DNA of 64,000 bases from Forficula auricularia (lineage: Eukaryota; Arthropoda; Insecta; Dermaptera; Forficulidae): contig JALMQS010000681.1 of assembly GCA_024734495.1 (NCBI GenBank), positions 8,817,576 to 8,881,575 of the forward strand, in the 5' to 3' direction. How positions within the stretch are numbered: position 1 is the first letter of the stretch; the number at the start of each line of letters is the position of its first letter. This document shows, piece after piece, positions 23,481 through 33,675 of this stretch. The position numbers were made by a program, and so were the translations under genes. A model generated the notes under the pieces. That model made no database searches. It was given only the letters and a program-made list of their open reading frames with translations, and had not been told where the DNA came from.

Positions 23481-24770
23481 TTTTAATTTTGAGAAATGAA
23501 TTGTCACATCCGGTATAGTTCGTTAATTAGAGGGTTGAGACTTGATTGTGCATTATTTTTGAATTTTTTAACACAATTTTCTAGCTATTCTTTTAGAGAA
23601 ATCATGTTTAGCCCGATTCTTATTATATGGTTGTTGATTCCAGGTGAAGGAATGGTCATTTTCCTTAATGTTTTTGAATGGACCGTTTCCAATATATGAT
23701 TAAGAACATTTTCACACACAAAGGCAAAACCTGAGCAGATGTTCTAATTAATACTGACATTGATGAAGCATTGGTTTAGTATGTTTCTGGTTGTCATAAA
23801 AGAAAAATAGAAAGATGTATGCTATTGTCAATTGAATTGGGCATATTACACATTAAGAATAAGTACTGAAGAGGCAAAAAAAATGTGGTCACTAACATGC
23901 GACGTATTTTCATTACAAAATGTATTTTTTGACTTAGTATCTTCTTAATTGTTCTAAGAAAATTTATTAGATAAAACAAGATAATACAATTTTATATCGT
24001 ATCGTATCGTATATCGGTTTCTATAATGGAAAATCGTCCATTGTTAAGGAGCATATATTTTCTTAAATAAATAATGAATATCTGGGAAAATACCATTGTT
24101 ACGGAAATTATTAGCAGAAACATTTGTTAATAAAATGATGATTTAGTATTTTTGGCCCTACAAGGGATTCTAATATAAATTTCACTGATAAAGCTTTAAG
24201 AGCTAATCAATTAATGATTCCTTTTTGTTAAGTCGTGCTAAACAATCATCTCATCTTTTATTTTTGTGAAACCTACCTAGTATTTTATATTTTAAATTTT
24301 AAAAAGTTTCTAATTAATTAATATTTCTAAGTAAAGAAAATTTTGAATAATTTTAATGATTCATTTATCGTTGTTCAAATATAATCACTCATTAAAAAGT
24401 AGCCTTCATACTTGTTAATGCTGCCATTTGTACTCTAAATGATTTTTCTTTCTGGCCTGTATTATCTACTCTACGGGGAGAAGTGACTTAGAGCAAATTC
24501 TTAATAAAATATAAATAAATGTGAATACAGTTCTAAGACTGGTTTGATGCAACACACGCCCTTTCTCTAGTATATAGACTCTATCCCAAACATACTCTTA
24601 CACTTCTCTTAAAGATTAAAAGTAAAATTTAAATAATTCTTTTTACCCCTACAATGGAACAGAACAAGGATCATATCCTTAAAAATGGGATCAAACAATA
24701 TTTATATAAAAACTTAAGAAAAAGATTTTTTAAACTAAATAAAAGATATTATTATTATAATTATTATTAA
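23481..24770. other. Noncoding, nothing recognised
   Basis: AT-rich DNA with a short 'atcgt' run near 24000. It includes a copy of the 'ctggtttgatgcaac' repeat near 24540 (also at 48625). Confidence 0.3.
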
Positions 24771-24774
24771 ATCA

Positions 24775-24892
24775 CCAGCTTTTCTAATCCGATTAGGAGA
24801 ACATCAACCTAGACTTCATCAGTTTGATCCCAGCAAGAAACAAAGTGAATTTATTTGAAAATAATAAAAAAAAAAAAAAAAAAAAAAACCGT
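24775..24892 (+). mobile_element. Possible tRNA-derived SINE remnant with poly-A
   Basis: A B-box-like 'agtttgatccc' near 24828 is followed about 35 bp later by an uninterrupted run of about 24 A. An A-box is not convincing. It is a candidate only. Confidence 0.35.
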
Positions 24893-26389
24893 CCCCTCGG
24901 CTCCAGAAACTGACAATCTCTGGTTCTATAAAACCTCGCGCATGCGCAGGACAAAATTTCGTAACAAGAAACCATGAATCGTGAGAGGCAAAACAAGATT
25001 ACCCCAGGTGGTAACCAATCCACCCACCCTCGAGTGGCAACCGGGCATTCAGATTCTAGAGGACCCGGACCATCACGAAGTTAAGGAAGAAACAATGGAA
25101 AAATAACGCCAAAAATCCATACATACCTGTTCACCTTTAACATCAACACACTCATCCGGCCAGGAAAATTACATAGCCTGACCATGGAACTCGATAAGAC
25201 GTTTCGGAAAAAGATAGAGGCGTGGAAGGTCCAACCAGAAAGAAACATCAAGCTTTGCGTGATCCTAAGGGTCCAAACATTAACAATTTCACTCAGTGCC
25301 AATGTAATTTTCTTTCTACTATTTGTATTTGTCTTTATGTAAATAAGTGTAGGTGTCATCGGAAACGCTTCACTCTTACTCGACCCCGCCTCAAGACAAA
25401 TAAAAACACTCACTATATATGTTTTAGTTGATTTTCACAAACTTCTCGACCAATTTCAAAAAATAAGTAATTAAATACTATATACGAATTATCTTCATGT
25501 GCTGTAATCGGTTACAAGTTACGAATTACAATTGTAATTGGTATCTTGTATTTCAATTACTTGTAACTGATTTCAGTACATTCCTGCACCTATCTATATC
25601 TGTATATAGAAAATTGAAATACATTGGTCTCAGAGAGTTTTCACTGGAAATATATGTTTGGTGGTTTCTTGAGTCTAATTTCGACCGTATGTTAGTATAT
25701 TTGTGAAAACGATATTTCCGATAAATCGCATGGGAAATTAAATTTAAAACATAAACTGCAGATTACAAACATGTTTTAGCTCATCAGCGTGAACATTCAC
25801 TTTCCTTCAGAAGAGACAAACTAAAAAAGTACTGTCTTTAGTTGTTGTTTTTAAATTTTTTTTTTTAAAAATAGCTTAATATAATTTTCACAATGTGTGT
25901 TTATTACAAATTATGTAAACTTTAATGAGAAAACAGTGAAGGATGCTATTTATTTAATAAATAAATATATGTAAATTACTGAAATGAATTAGCTAGAACA
26001 AACACCAGTCTTAATTAGATAATCTGTAAAAACTTTTAACTAGTCCTTGAACTTGTTAAACGATGCTTTAAACACCGATAACAGCGATCTCTGTGGAGTT
26101 CCTGAAACTAAATTAAACATCGTGCTCCTGGTCCCCGATACAACAAGGGCTTAGGAGAATAAATTCCTTCTCATTAAAATGTAAAATAAAAAATAAATAT
26201 TTAAAATCTTAACTGTTTTTTAAATTGTTTATAAGAAAGTGTAATTCATTTTATGAGATGATTTGATTCAAGTGACTTTTTTGTTTATAAGATATACTGG
26301 TCTCCAAACAAAATTTGCCCACATCACAGACAAAGAAACATTTAAAAAAATAAGATTGGAGTAATTTTTGGAGACGGACTGATAAGTGA
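24893..26389. other. GC-richer unassigned block then AT-rich DNA
   Basis: Bases 24893-25300 are GC-richer than the surroundings and may be part of a retroelement. A plus-strand frame near 25110 reads TYLFTFNINTLIRPGKLHSL, vaguely like the start of a LINE endonuclease, but it cannot be supported further. The rest is AT-rich with no feature. Confidence 0.3.
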
Positions 26390-26455
26390 ATTAAGTGGAT
26401 ATTGATGAGGCAGTCCAAAAAAGAAGAAGATAATTTACACTATCTTTTTATTCAT

Positions 26456-26499
26456 AAAACCGACGTTTCGGAGGCTATTCCCTCCTTCTTCAGGGTTTT
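26456..26499 (-). ncRNA. PLE-type minimal hammerhead motif (family P1, left arm)
   Basis: The sequence is identical to the right-arm copy at 26616-26659 read on the other strand. AAAACC, CTGAAGA, one A, helix II GGAGG/CCTCC, GAAAC, GTC, GGTTTT. Helix I AAAACC/GGTTTT forms six pairs. Confidence 0.75.
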
Positions 26500-26615
26500 G
26501 AAAAGTCAGTGAAGGAAATCCAATGCGGCATTCCCCTATTATATTATTATTGTTACTGCCACTGAAAGAGGAGACAGAGGAGAATGCCGCATTGGATTTC
26601 CTTCACTGACTTTTC

Positions 26616-26659
26616 AAAACCCTGAAGAAGGAGGGAATAGCCTCCGAAACGTCGGTTTT
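26616..26659 (+). ncRNA. PLE-type minimal hammerhead motif (family P1, right arm)
   Basis: AAAACC (26616-26621), CTGAAGA (26622-26628), one A, helix II GGAGG...CCTCC, GAAAC (ends 26650), GTC (26651-26653), GGTTTT (26654-26659). Helix I AAAACC/GGTTTT is fully paired, helix II has five pairs, and helix III is reduced to the self-complementary ACGT. All catalytic-core boxes match the hammerhead consensus. The one extra base between CTGAAGA and helix II differs from canonical hammerheads. Known PLE ribozymes are minimal and are thought to work as dimers. Confidence 0.78.
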
Positions 26660-26722
26660 ATGAATAAAAAGTGTAAATTATCTTCTTCTTTTTTTGGACT
26701 GCCTCATCAATATCCACTTAAT

Positions 26723-27010
26723 TTAAAAAAATGTTATATCATTCGCATCCATGATAAATTAGTAACAGGAATAGTAAAGAATTGGGCAAAATTAAAAACA
26801 GAGTTTCTACTAAATGGACCAGACGTTTCATCAATTTATTTTGACTTTCTCACTGGCCCATTTTATCACTCTTTGTCAAAAAACATTTTCACTATAAGAC
26901 AAAATATTACTAATTTTTCTTTAACATATTTTTGCCTCAAATTGATCAAAAATCTTGGAAGTGACTTTTCTTTAACAATTAAAAATAAAGTAAAAATGTT
27001 GTCGTAGTAT
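26723..27010 (-). repeat. PLE terminal-repeat fragment, family P2, inverted relative to 27672
   Basis: Bases 26730-27000 are the diverged complement of 27672-27985. A degraded hammerhead at 26812-26863 (minus strand) keeps GAAACGTC and the pairing TGGGCCA/TGGTCCA, but its core box has changed to GTGAGAA. The plus-strand ORF across this segment is fortuitous. Confidence 0.65.
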
Positions 27011-27029
27011 ACAGAGATAGCATATTTAA

Positions 27030-27665
27030 ATTAAAAATAAACTGCAAATGATCGTTACTAAACTTTATCCAATGTACTATCTTATTCTAGTGTAAAGTAC
27101 TTTAAAATGTAATTTTACAAAAAACTTTATATGACCTTTTTTGTGGTCCTCAAGGTACTTAATTACAATATTAAATTTCATTAAAATTGGTTTAGTCATT
27201 TTCAAAATATTTAGAAAAAAACTAAAAAACTCCTGAAATAAAGTACTAATGTTTGTGGGCCTATATGTACCAAAAACTAATCAACGCTTCATTTTGTTAA
27301 TATAATGCTAGGTTTTCAATTTCATATCAATCAGTTGTACAGTGTGGAAAAAATCGTGGACGACAAAAACGTGTTTCAAACTATACAGTAACTATATAGT
27401 GCCTATATAGATTCTCGAAATCTATATAGGCTTTATGTAGTTACTATATAGTTTGAAACATTGTGCTACTAGGGACACATCCATCTCGATGATACCCCAT
27501 GTAATTTTTGGCAAAACCGTCACTCGCTAAAATTCAACCTAAATGAATACTACAATTTGTGACTTTAATTGAGACCATGGGTTCCGTAGTATTTACCTGA
27601 GGACCCTTTGAAGTTGCGCTTGCCATGAGACCGATTACAATACTTTACCCATGCTTCGCATTGGA
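27030..27665. repeat. Interspersed repeat R2 interrupted by a small palindrome
   Basis: Bases 27030-27240 match 1235-1460. Bases 27480-27665 ('accccatgtaatttttggc', 'atgggttccgtagt') match 52565-52745. Between them, 27370-27466 is a palindrome with about 45-bp arms ('gtttcaaactata' with 'tatagtttgaaac'). Confidence 0.65.
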
Positions 27666-27671
27666 TAAAGT

Positions 27672-27985
27672 AATAAATATCAAAATTTCTGTTTAAAACG
27701 ACAATTTTTTTTCAATTTTTAAAGAAAAGTTACTTCCAAGATTGTTGATTAATTTGACCCAAGAATATGTTAAAGAAAGATTAATTTGGCTTTGTAAGGC
27801 TTTGGCTTTATAATGAAAATGTTTATTGACAAAGAGTCATAAAATGGGCCACTGAGGAAGTTAAAATAAATTGACGAAACGTCTGGCCCATTTAATAGAA
27901 TATCTGTGTTTTTAATTTTCCCCAATTCTCTACTATTCCTGTTACAAATTTTTTTAAAAATACATTTTGTTGGGATTATTTTGAA
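27672..27985 (+). repeat. PLE terminal-repeat fragment, family P2
   Basis: A diverged inverted partner of 26730-27000, carrying the best-formed hammerhead motif of the window. No PLE coding sequence adjoins it. Confidence 0.65.
27842..27893 (+). ncRNA. PLE-type hammerhead motif with 10-bp helix I
   Basis: AAATGGGCCA (27842-27851) pairs perfectly with TGGCCCATTT (27884-27893) as helix I. Between them lie CTGAGGA (27852-27858), one A, helix II GTTAA-AATAAA-TTGAC, GAAAC (27876-27880) and GTC (27881-27883). Helix III is the minimal ACGT. Every conserved core base of the hammerhead is present. The diverged inverted copy keeps the helix I pairing through a G-U pair. Whether it cleaves is untested. 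Confidence 0.8.
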
Positions 27986-28482
27986 ATCTATGCAAAAATT
28001 TTATTTTTTTCTGTACCATTACAATGATTTTCTTTAGTAATTATTGAAAAAGAAAAACATGTAATTTGTAATTTTTTATTACTTTTCGTTTGTTGATCCA
28101 ACCCTCTTGAATTAATTCCTAGCCAGCCTCATCTAGTTTACTTCCATATAAACCCCAACCACAAAATTTCCATTTTAGACAAAGTTCCTTCTCAATCTAA
28201 ATATTCATAAATTCTAATAACTAATCAAATGTTATTAGATATCTTGCATTAAAACTCAACTTTGTTTTATGTTAAGTTTATTGGAAATTCTAACTTTATT
28301 ACTTTGAAATTAATCAATTCTAAAATATATATTGATCGAATGAATTTCATCTTTTTATTTTTTTTATTTTTTTTCCCCTTATATGAATATGAAAATCATT
28401 GAAATTTCATCTGCGGAAAAAGACTTTCAAATCTAATTTCAAATGATATTAAACTTAACTATTAACCTTTTTCGGACAAATT
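27986..28482. other. Noncoding, nothing recognised
   Basis: AT-rich sequence with no feature seen. Confidence 0.3.
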
Positions 28483-28760
28483 CTAAGATTTTATTAGAAA
28501 TATTATTAAATTGCGATATCAGAGGGGATTCATCCCCATAGGGTCGAACCTGAGAACTAACACGCTATCTGGGCAGTCAACTCACACCCTCGAGACAAAA
28601 ACCTCTCTCTGAATCGCAAGAGAGAGGTTTTTGTCTCGAGAGGTGTGAGTTGACTGCCCAGATAGCGTGTTGAATTTCAGGTTCGACTCCGAGGGATGAA
28701 TCCCCTCTGATATCGCAATTTAATAATATTTCTAGTAAAATCTTAGAATTTGTCCGAAAA
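28483..28760. repeat. Family T palindrome, full length, tRNA-like centre
   Basis: An almost perfect palindrome of about 275 bp. Arms start 'cggacaaattctaagatttt' and close around 'gaatcgc' near 28612. Within the right arm, plus strand 28645-28695, there is an A-box-like 'gtgagttgactgcc', a spacer and a perfect B-box ggttcgactcc. The same region is mirrored in the left arm. It could derive from two head-to-head tRNA-derived elements inside PLE-like arms. Confidence 0.88.
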
Positions 28761-29645
28761 ATATTGATTGAATTCTTTCTCTTTTAAAATACATCTTGGT
28801 TAATCTGAACCCGAGCTTTTTTTGAAAAAACTACCAACTATTTTCAAAAAAAAGATGCTCAAAACTTTAATTATACATTTATCTATTAACTTTTGAATAC
28901 TAGTTGGAAAAAAAATTTGTTTTTTAATTAGAATCCAAGTTTTCAACAAAAATTCACGCTTTGCTGTTTTCACTGGCCTAAAAGTCATCGATTCGTCTGA
29001 CTATGATATTAATAACTCAAAAACTTTAAATCTAAGAGAAATTTAATTAATGATGATGATGGGTTGACAGGCCGAAATAATACATATATTGAGAAAACTC
29101 TCTTTCTCTTTTATTTCTTACACGTGAAATCAAGCAACCTAGTGAATAACGCACAGTAAATAATAATTATTCAAAAAATATTTTACTTTTCTTTTACTAA
29201 ACTAGTAACTTCTTTTTGAAACTTTAGTTGCTAATCTAATCACAATATCGCATTAATGTTTTGGGTAAAATCAGACAAACAGGAGTTTTCATTTGATTAC
29301 GGTGTTTTTAGTCTGTTTCGTATTTCTCTAAAAAAGGCCTCTAAGACTTATTTAAATTTTTAACTAAGAATCATGTTTTTTGTTGTATCTAATTTTACTA
29401 TCAGCTTTAGACTAGGTACTTTTTTTATTCTCAATATTTATTAAGAATCCACTGTTCTTTGGTGTCTATAATTTTTATGAAAATGATGTTTGTATGAATG
29501 TATTAATAGAAGTTTTAAGAGATTTAGACCTAAAAGCCATGTTTAAATTCTGACCCTCTCATTTTTTTATCTGCATTTTTTAAGAAATAAATTAACTATT
29601 TTTAATTTATAAAAAAATTATAAGAGAGAACGTCATCTACTAAAT
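28761..29645. other. Noncoding with an old PLE terminal-repeat relic
   Basis: Bases 29045-29160 are a diverged relative of the 44830-44960 terminal repeat ('gatgggttgacaggccgaaat' versus 'gatgggttgatagcccgaaat', then 'gacctagtat'-like sequence). Otherwise it is AT-rich without features. Confidence 0.4.
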
Positions 29646-29649
29646 CCTA

Positions 29650-30066
29650 GTTGCTATATATGTTGCAGTAAAACCCCGTTTTTAGTAAGAACGGGTTCTT
29701 ACTAGTTAAAACACGTTTGACTAAATCTTTGGGGCAACTAGAATTTACTGATGTTGGTTGAGTTTGATCCAAAGGTCTAGAATCTACATTTTTGACCTTT
29801 TCAAAATGCTTTTAAAAGAAAATGTCAAAAATTTTCTTTAGAAGCAAAATTGTAGAGGATGTAATTTTTGACATTTTCGTTTAAAAATTTTGAAAATAAA
29901 CCCCCAAAATGAGGTGGAAGGTCAAAAATGAAGATACTAGACCTTTGGACCAAACTCAACCAACATTAGTAAATTCTAGTTGCCACAAAGGTATGCAGTG
30001 AAACGCGTTTTAACTAGTGAGAATCCGTTCTTACTAAAAAACGGGTTTTTATTGCAACATATATAA
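29650..30066. repeat. Foldback element of about 415 bp
   Basis: The outer flanks 'tatatatgttgcagtaaaac' and 'gtttttattgcaacatatat' pair, followed by 'tagtaagaacgggttcttac' with its complement and by 'gttggttgagtttg' with 'caaactcaaccaac'. The centre is near 29850. The inner arms share the 'aactcaacc' block with R1 and with the foldback at 16418. Confidence 0.8.
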
Positions 30067-30084
30067 TGTTTATTTCATGTCACA

Positions 30085-30260
30085 AGGGGTGGATGCTCGC
30101 CCCCTACGGAATCGAACTTGAATGCCAAAAATATAAATCTGGGCCACCGTGTGAGGTGGACCCATCTGACATAATTATGTATCGTACTAAATATTGCTAT
30201 TTTTGGCATTCGGGTTTGATTCCTGAGTGGGTGAACACAACCCTTGTTACGTGTAATAAA
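30085..30260. repeat. Small inverted repeat with tRNA-like B-boxes
   Basis: 'ggaatcgaacttgaatgcca' at about 30109 pairs with 'tggcattcgggtttgattcc' at about 30204, giving opposed B-box-like sequences. It is probably a pair of tRNA-derived fragments head to head. Confidence 0.5.
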
Positions 30261-30365
30261 AATAATCCATTACAACTTAAATTTACTATGTGAGACTTCC
30301 TCGTGATTTCTTTAGAAAGTCTGCTTCTATCGATAATTTGAATTTGTATTCCTTTTATTTATCTA

Positions 30366-30698
30366 CAGTAGACCGTCAATAATCCGGATTAATTGTGACC
30401 TGACCCTGTCTGGATTATCAAAATGTCCAAATTTTCGAAAAGATCAAAAAAAGGTCGTTTGAGTTCATAACAAAAAGAAAACTTGCTAAAACCGTTAATA
30501 ATTCACTTTAGTGGTTAAATAATTGGACCAGATAAAAAAACCCATTAATTAATATGAACTTATAATGTATTTTAATGAGAGAATATACATACATATGTAA
30601 TGTACATACATATGTATTTACAGAATACTCTACAGTTTATTGAATACGGATTATCGACGGTCCGGATTTTTGACGTTCGGATTATCGACGCTCTACTG
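30366..30698. mobile_element. pogo/Tigger-like MITE
   Basis: The left end is cagtagaccgtcaataatcc and the right end, as complement, is cagtagagcgtcgataatcc. Both are flanked by TA (30364-30365 and 30699-30700). Termini 'CAGTAGA...ATAATCCG' are typical of pogo/Tigger-type elements of the Tc1-mariner superfamily. The 333-bp interior is AT-rich and without transposase. Confidence 0.85.
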
Positions 30699-30700
30699 TA

Positions 30701-31800
30701 TATACTAAATAATTTAACTTATACTTTTAATTATTTCATTTTAATGTGTGGTAAGCAAAAGTTATATGGTGTCTCTAAACACGCAAGAATTTTTTTCTCA
30801 CTAATATTCCATGTAAAATATCAATAAATAATGGAAAACAATCCGATAAATATAGGCAATCTTCTGGAATCTCTGTTCAGTATTCCCAATCGGTATTATG
30901 TAAAATTAGATAAGCATTGAATCTATCTTGCATAGAGATCAAATGATTTATTTCGAATCGATATCTGTTTTAAGAATAGCTTTTTTATATTTCTTTCGAA
31001 ACATGATTTATCTGTTTATTTACAATTCAGAAGAACACAAACAAACATACTGACGTATAGATTCTTTTATAATTCATATAAGACGGTAGGTACATTTTTC
31101 ATAATAATAATAAATATGACTTAAAGAGGAATCTTAATTTGGCATATGTAACTGTCTCAGTCTCTCAGCAGAGCTTTTGTATCTCAGTTTTTTACACATG
31201 AAATCTGTCTCAACATGTTTCGCGACCTGTCTCGAAAAAGATCTCATATATGACAAGATTTCTCAACCTTCTACGTTCACTAATATAAAATAAGTGAAGC
31301 ATTACAATGGCTTATATGATAAAACTCTTTTTGGAATCTTCTTATTCCAATCTGATAATTTTCTTTCAATATTCCAACTGTAATTGTATTCTACGACTTT
31401 TATTTCTTCAAATAGAAAAAAAATAATGTTTGAAAATGATTTTTTTCCCACTTTTCAGGCATATTTAAGTACAACGAGCAAAATAATTTAGCGAATTCAA
31501 CACCCGGTAGACATACTGGGCGTCCCGAGTAATCTACTTTTGAGATTTCAAACAGTCGAAAAGAGGAAAAATCAATAGACTGTTTATTTAGTAACTAAAT
31601 TTTTTCCAATTCGATTTCAGAAAATATCAACTGTATTTCAGAATTAAGCCGTTCACTGCACAAATCGATTAACTCCACTTTTTGAAATATTTTAAATTTA
31701 AGTGTCCAAGCACTTGGATCAGTTATAACTTTTTATATTTATAATATTTCCCAAACAATAAAGATTAACATCATTAAACGACAAAAGTATTTGCCCATTG
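30701..31800. other. Noncoding, nothing recognised
   Basis: AT-rich DNA. No gene or repeat was noticed. Confidence 0.3.
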
Positions 31801-32045
31801 AATATTACAGCGATGCTCGGTAACTTTTTGCCTCTAAATAGCTTAAGTTTCAAATTTCAGGGCTCTGCGACTTACCTAAGATATGAACGATTAAAATATT
31901 TATTTTGCGACAAGACTAATATAAACCCCCTTCCTTTATTTCAATCGGATTAAAATTTATACACGACTAATAACTCATGAGACTTGATAAGTTCACCAAT
32001 TTTTAGCGAAATCATTAGAGCCGTTTTCGAGAAACCGATTCTATA
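31801..32045. repeat. Interspersed repeat R3
   Basis: It shares 'agcttaagtttcaaatttca', 'aacgattaaaatatttattt' and 'tcattagagccgtttt' with 48955-49190, in the same order. It is noncoding. Confidence 0.65.
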
Positions 32046-32640
32046 TAAATATTTACAAGAATTACTCGTTTAATATAATAAGATAAGATAAGGTAATGTA
32101 ATAATAATAATGTACATTATTTCATTGCATTTCTCCACTTTTTATTTTATTGAGTTAATCGATTTGTTCAGTGAATGGGTGAATTCTCTTGTATTTCAGA
32201 AAAGAATCATAATAAATAAACAACTAAGCTTTTGACATTTTCTAAAATACAATTGAGGTTTGCTGAAATTAAATTGAGATTTCTGTAATGCAATTGTGAT
32301 TTTCTAATATTTAATTGAGATTTCTGAAATACAATTGTGGTTATCTGAAATACACATGGAATGGTATAGAACGATCTGTTATTAGGATAATTCGCAAATG
32401 ATTTAACTCAACGAAATTAATTTAAAACTTGAGCTATCCCAGCTCGAGATAAGTATCACAGCCATACTTTGGCTCAAAAAGCTCACCGTTAGTAGTGAAA
32501 ACATCTATATTATGTAACTTTAATTGTTTTTAAGTTTTCGTCCTTTGTTTAAAAACGATTGTTTTTTTTTAATATTCAGTAGGTATTTCAGGTTTTATTG
32601 ATATAAGTTTTAGATAGAATATTTATTTTATAGGTAGATA
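32046..32640. other. Noncoding DNA upstream of the LTR element
   Basis: AT-rich with short repeats of 'ttgagatttctgaaat' (32270-32350). The last bases, gata (or agata), form the target duplication of the LTR element. Confidence 0.4.
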
Positions 32641-33282
32641 TGTAGGAATCGATTTTCTGCTTTTTTTTCAATTAGAAATGTAATTTATTTTTCGATGTTA
32701 ATCGGTTCGTGGCTTGTGAAAGACTAATTAGCGAAGAAGGAGACCACGCCTCTTTTATAATTAATCGAGCGCGATCTAGGAAAAATTATTAACCAATCAC
32801 CTTAATTACCAATTAAATCGACGGCTATAAAAGAGACAAAGCCGTAATTAGCGAGTCAGTTGCAATTCAGCCCTCACTGTGTGAAGAGCTGTTTTACGCT
32901 CTCCAAGAGTTCGCCTGTCGACTTTGGAACGATTGAAGGAACAAAGCTGTACGAAATCTTGTAACCACGAAGAAGTAATAAATTTCGGGCCTTGTGCCAT
33001 TTATTTTGTTGAAAGCATTTTTCACTGCCTCAGGGCAACTTCTTATTTTGAAGAAAGCATATTTCACTGCCCCCCGGGCAACTTCTTATTTTTAAAAAGC
33101 ATTTTTCACAAGCCTCCGGGCAAATTCTTATTTTGGGAAAGCAAATTTCACGGCTTTACGCCACCAAGAGAGGTTTTCACCTCTGAAGAAAATCGACGAC
33201 ACCGGCGCTCCACCGATATCTTTCCATCAAGCCTTTCGAGTCAAAAAATCATCTTCATCCATCATCGGGGTTATTCCCTATA
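32641..33282 (+). repeat. 5' LTR
   Basis: Starts tgtaggaatc and ends ttccctata. A TATA box tataaaag is at 32826-32833, an initiator-like 'gcgagtcagttgc' lies about 25 bp downstream, and a polyadenylation signal aataaa is at 32977-32982. The 119-codon ORF across it is accidental, since it also lies in the 3' LTR and ends differently. Confidence 0.92.
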
Positions 33283-33675
33283 AATTTGGGGGCTCGGCCG
33301 CGGATTCGTTAAAGGCTTTATCGGACGGAGCTGGACCATCTCGGTTCGGACCCGAGGAGGTTTGTCTCGACTCGCCTCGAGGCACCGACCGTTTTTGCGC
33401 GGGCAAACACATTTACCGCGCGCCCGGCAGCCAAGCGACGAGCGAAGGCAGGCGACGTAGCAGGCAGCAGCAGCGGCCATCGATTGAAGTGATCGAACGA
33501 AGGCCAGACAACACGACGACGGCAGCGCCACTCGCGGATAACAGCTGAACCAGCCACCCATAGGAGTAGCAGCAGGAATACGACAGAAGAATTAACTAAC
33601 GAGGTAAGAGCCGACAATCCCACTGCACACCTACACACCTATCCCTCTTATCAGTTATAAGACCACTATACAGTC
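33283..33675 (+). promoter_or_regulatory. Leader of the LTR element with tRNA primer-binding site
   Basis: The primer site begins at 33287, five bases after the LTR. The rest of the leader is strikingly GC-rich (cgcgcgcccggc near 33418, cag repeats near 33460), unlike any host sequence nearby. It may contain packaging signals, which is inference. Minus-strand ORFs here (33271-33638) are shadows of its composition. Confidence 0.7.

Larger units (their letters stand above)
26390..26722. repeat. Head-to-head palindrome of PLE terminal repeats, family P1
   Basis: Arms of about 140 bp run from 'ttaagtggatattgatgagg' at 26391 to its complement ending at 26722, around a loop of about 45 bp. Arm identity is near-perfect. 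Each arm carries one complete hammerhead motif facing the loop. The arms share 'ggcagtccaa' and the ribozyme block with fragments at 19815 and 36868. Confidence 0.9.

Noticed and set aside
25081..25413. 110-codon minus-strand ORF and a LINE endonuclease-like plus frame near 25110
   Set aside because: Only a short vague resemblance; no catalytic motif or continuation could be supported.
26660..27007. 115-codon plus-strand ORF
   Set aside because: It starts inside a ribozyme palindrome and runs antisense through an inverted PLE repeat. The equivalent frame in the partner copy at 27.7 kb is not open.
32924..33283. 119-codon ORF in the 5' LTR (and its 123-codon twin at 35949-36320)
   Set aside because: Both lie within the LTRs, are identical because the LTRs are, have no domain, and overlap promoter and polyadenylation signals.
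33271..33638. Two overlapping minus-strand ORFs of 96 and 106 codons
   Set aside because: They are antisense to the GC-rich leader of the LTR element, overlap each other, and have arginine- and leucine-rich composition expected from base content.
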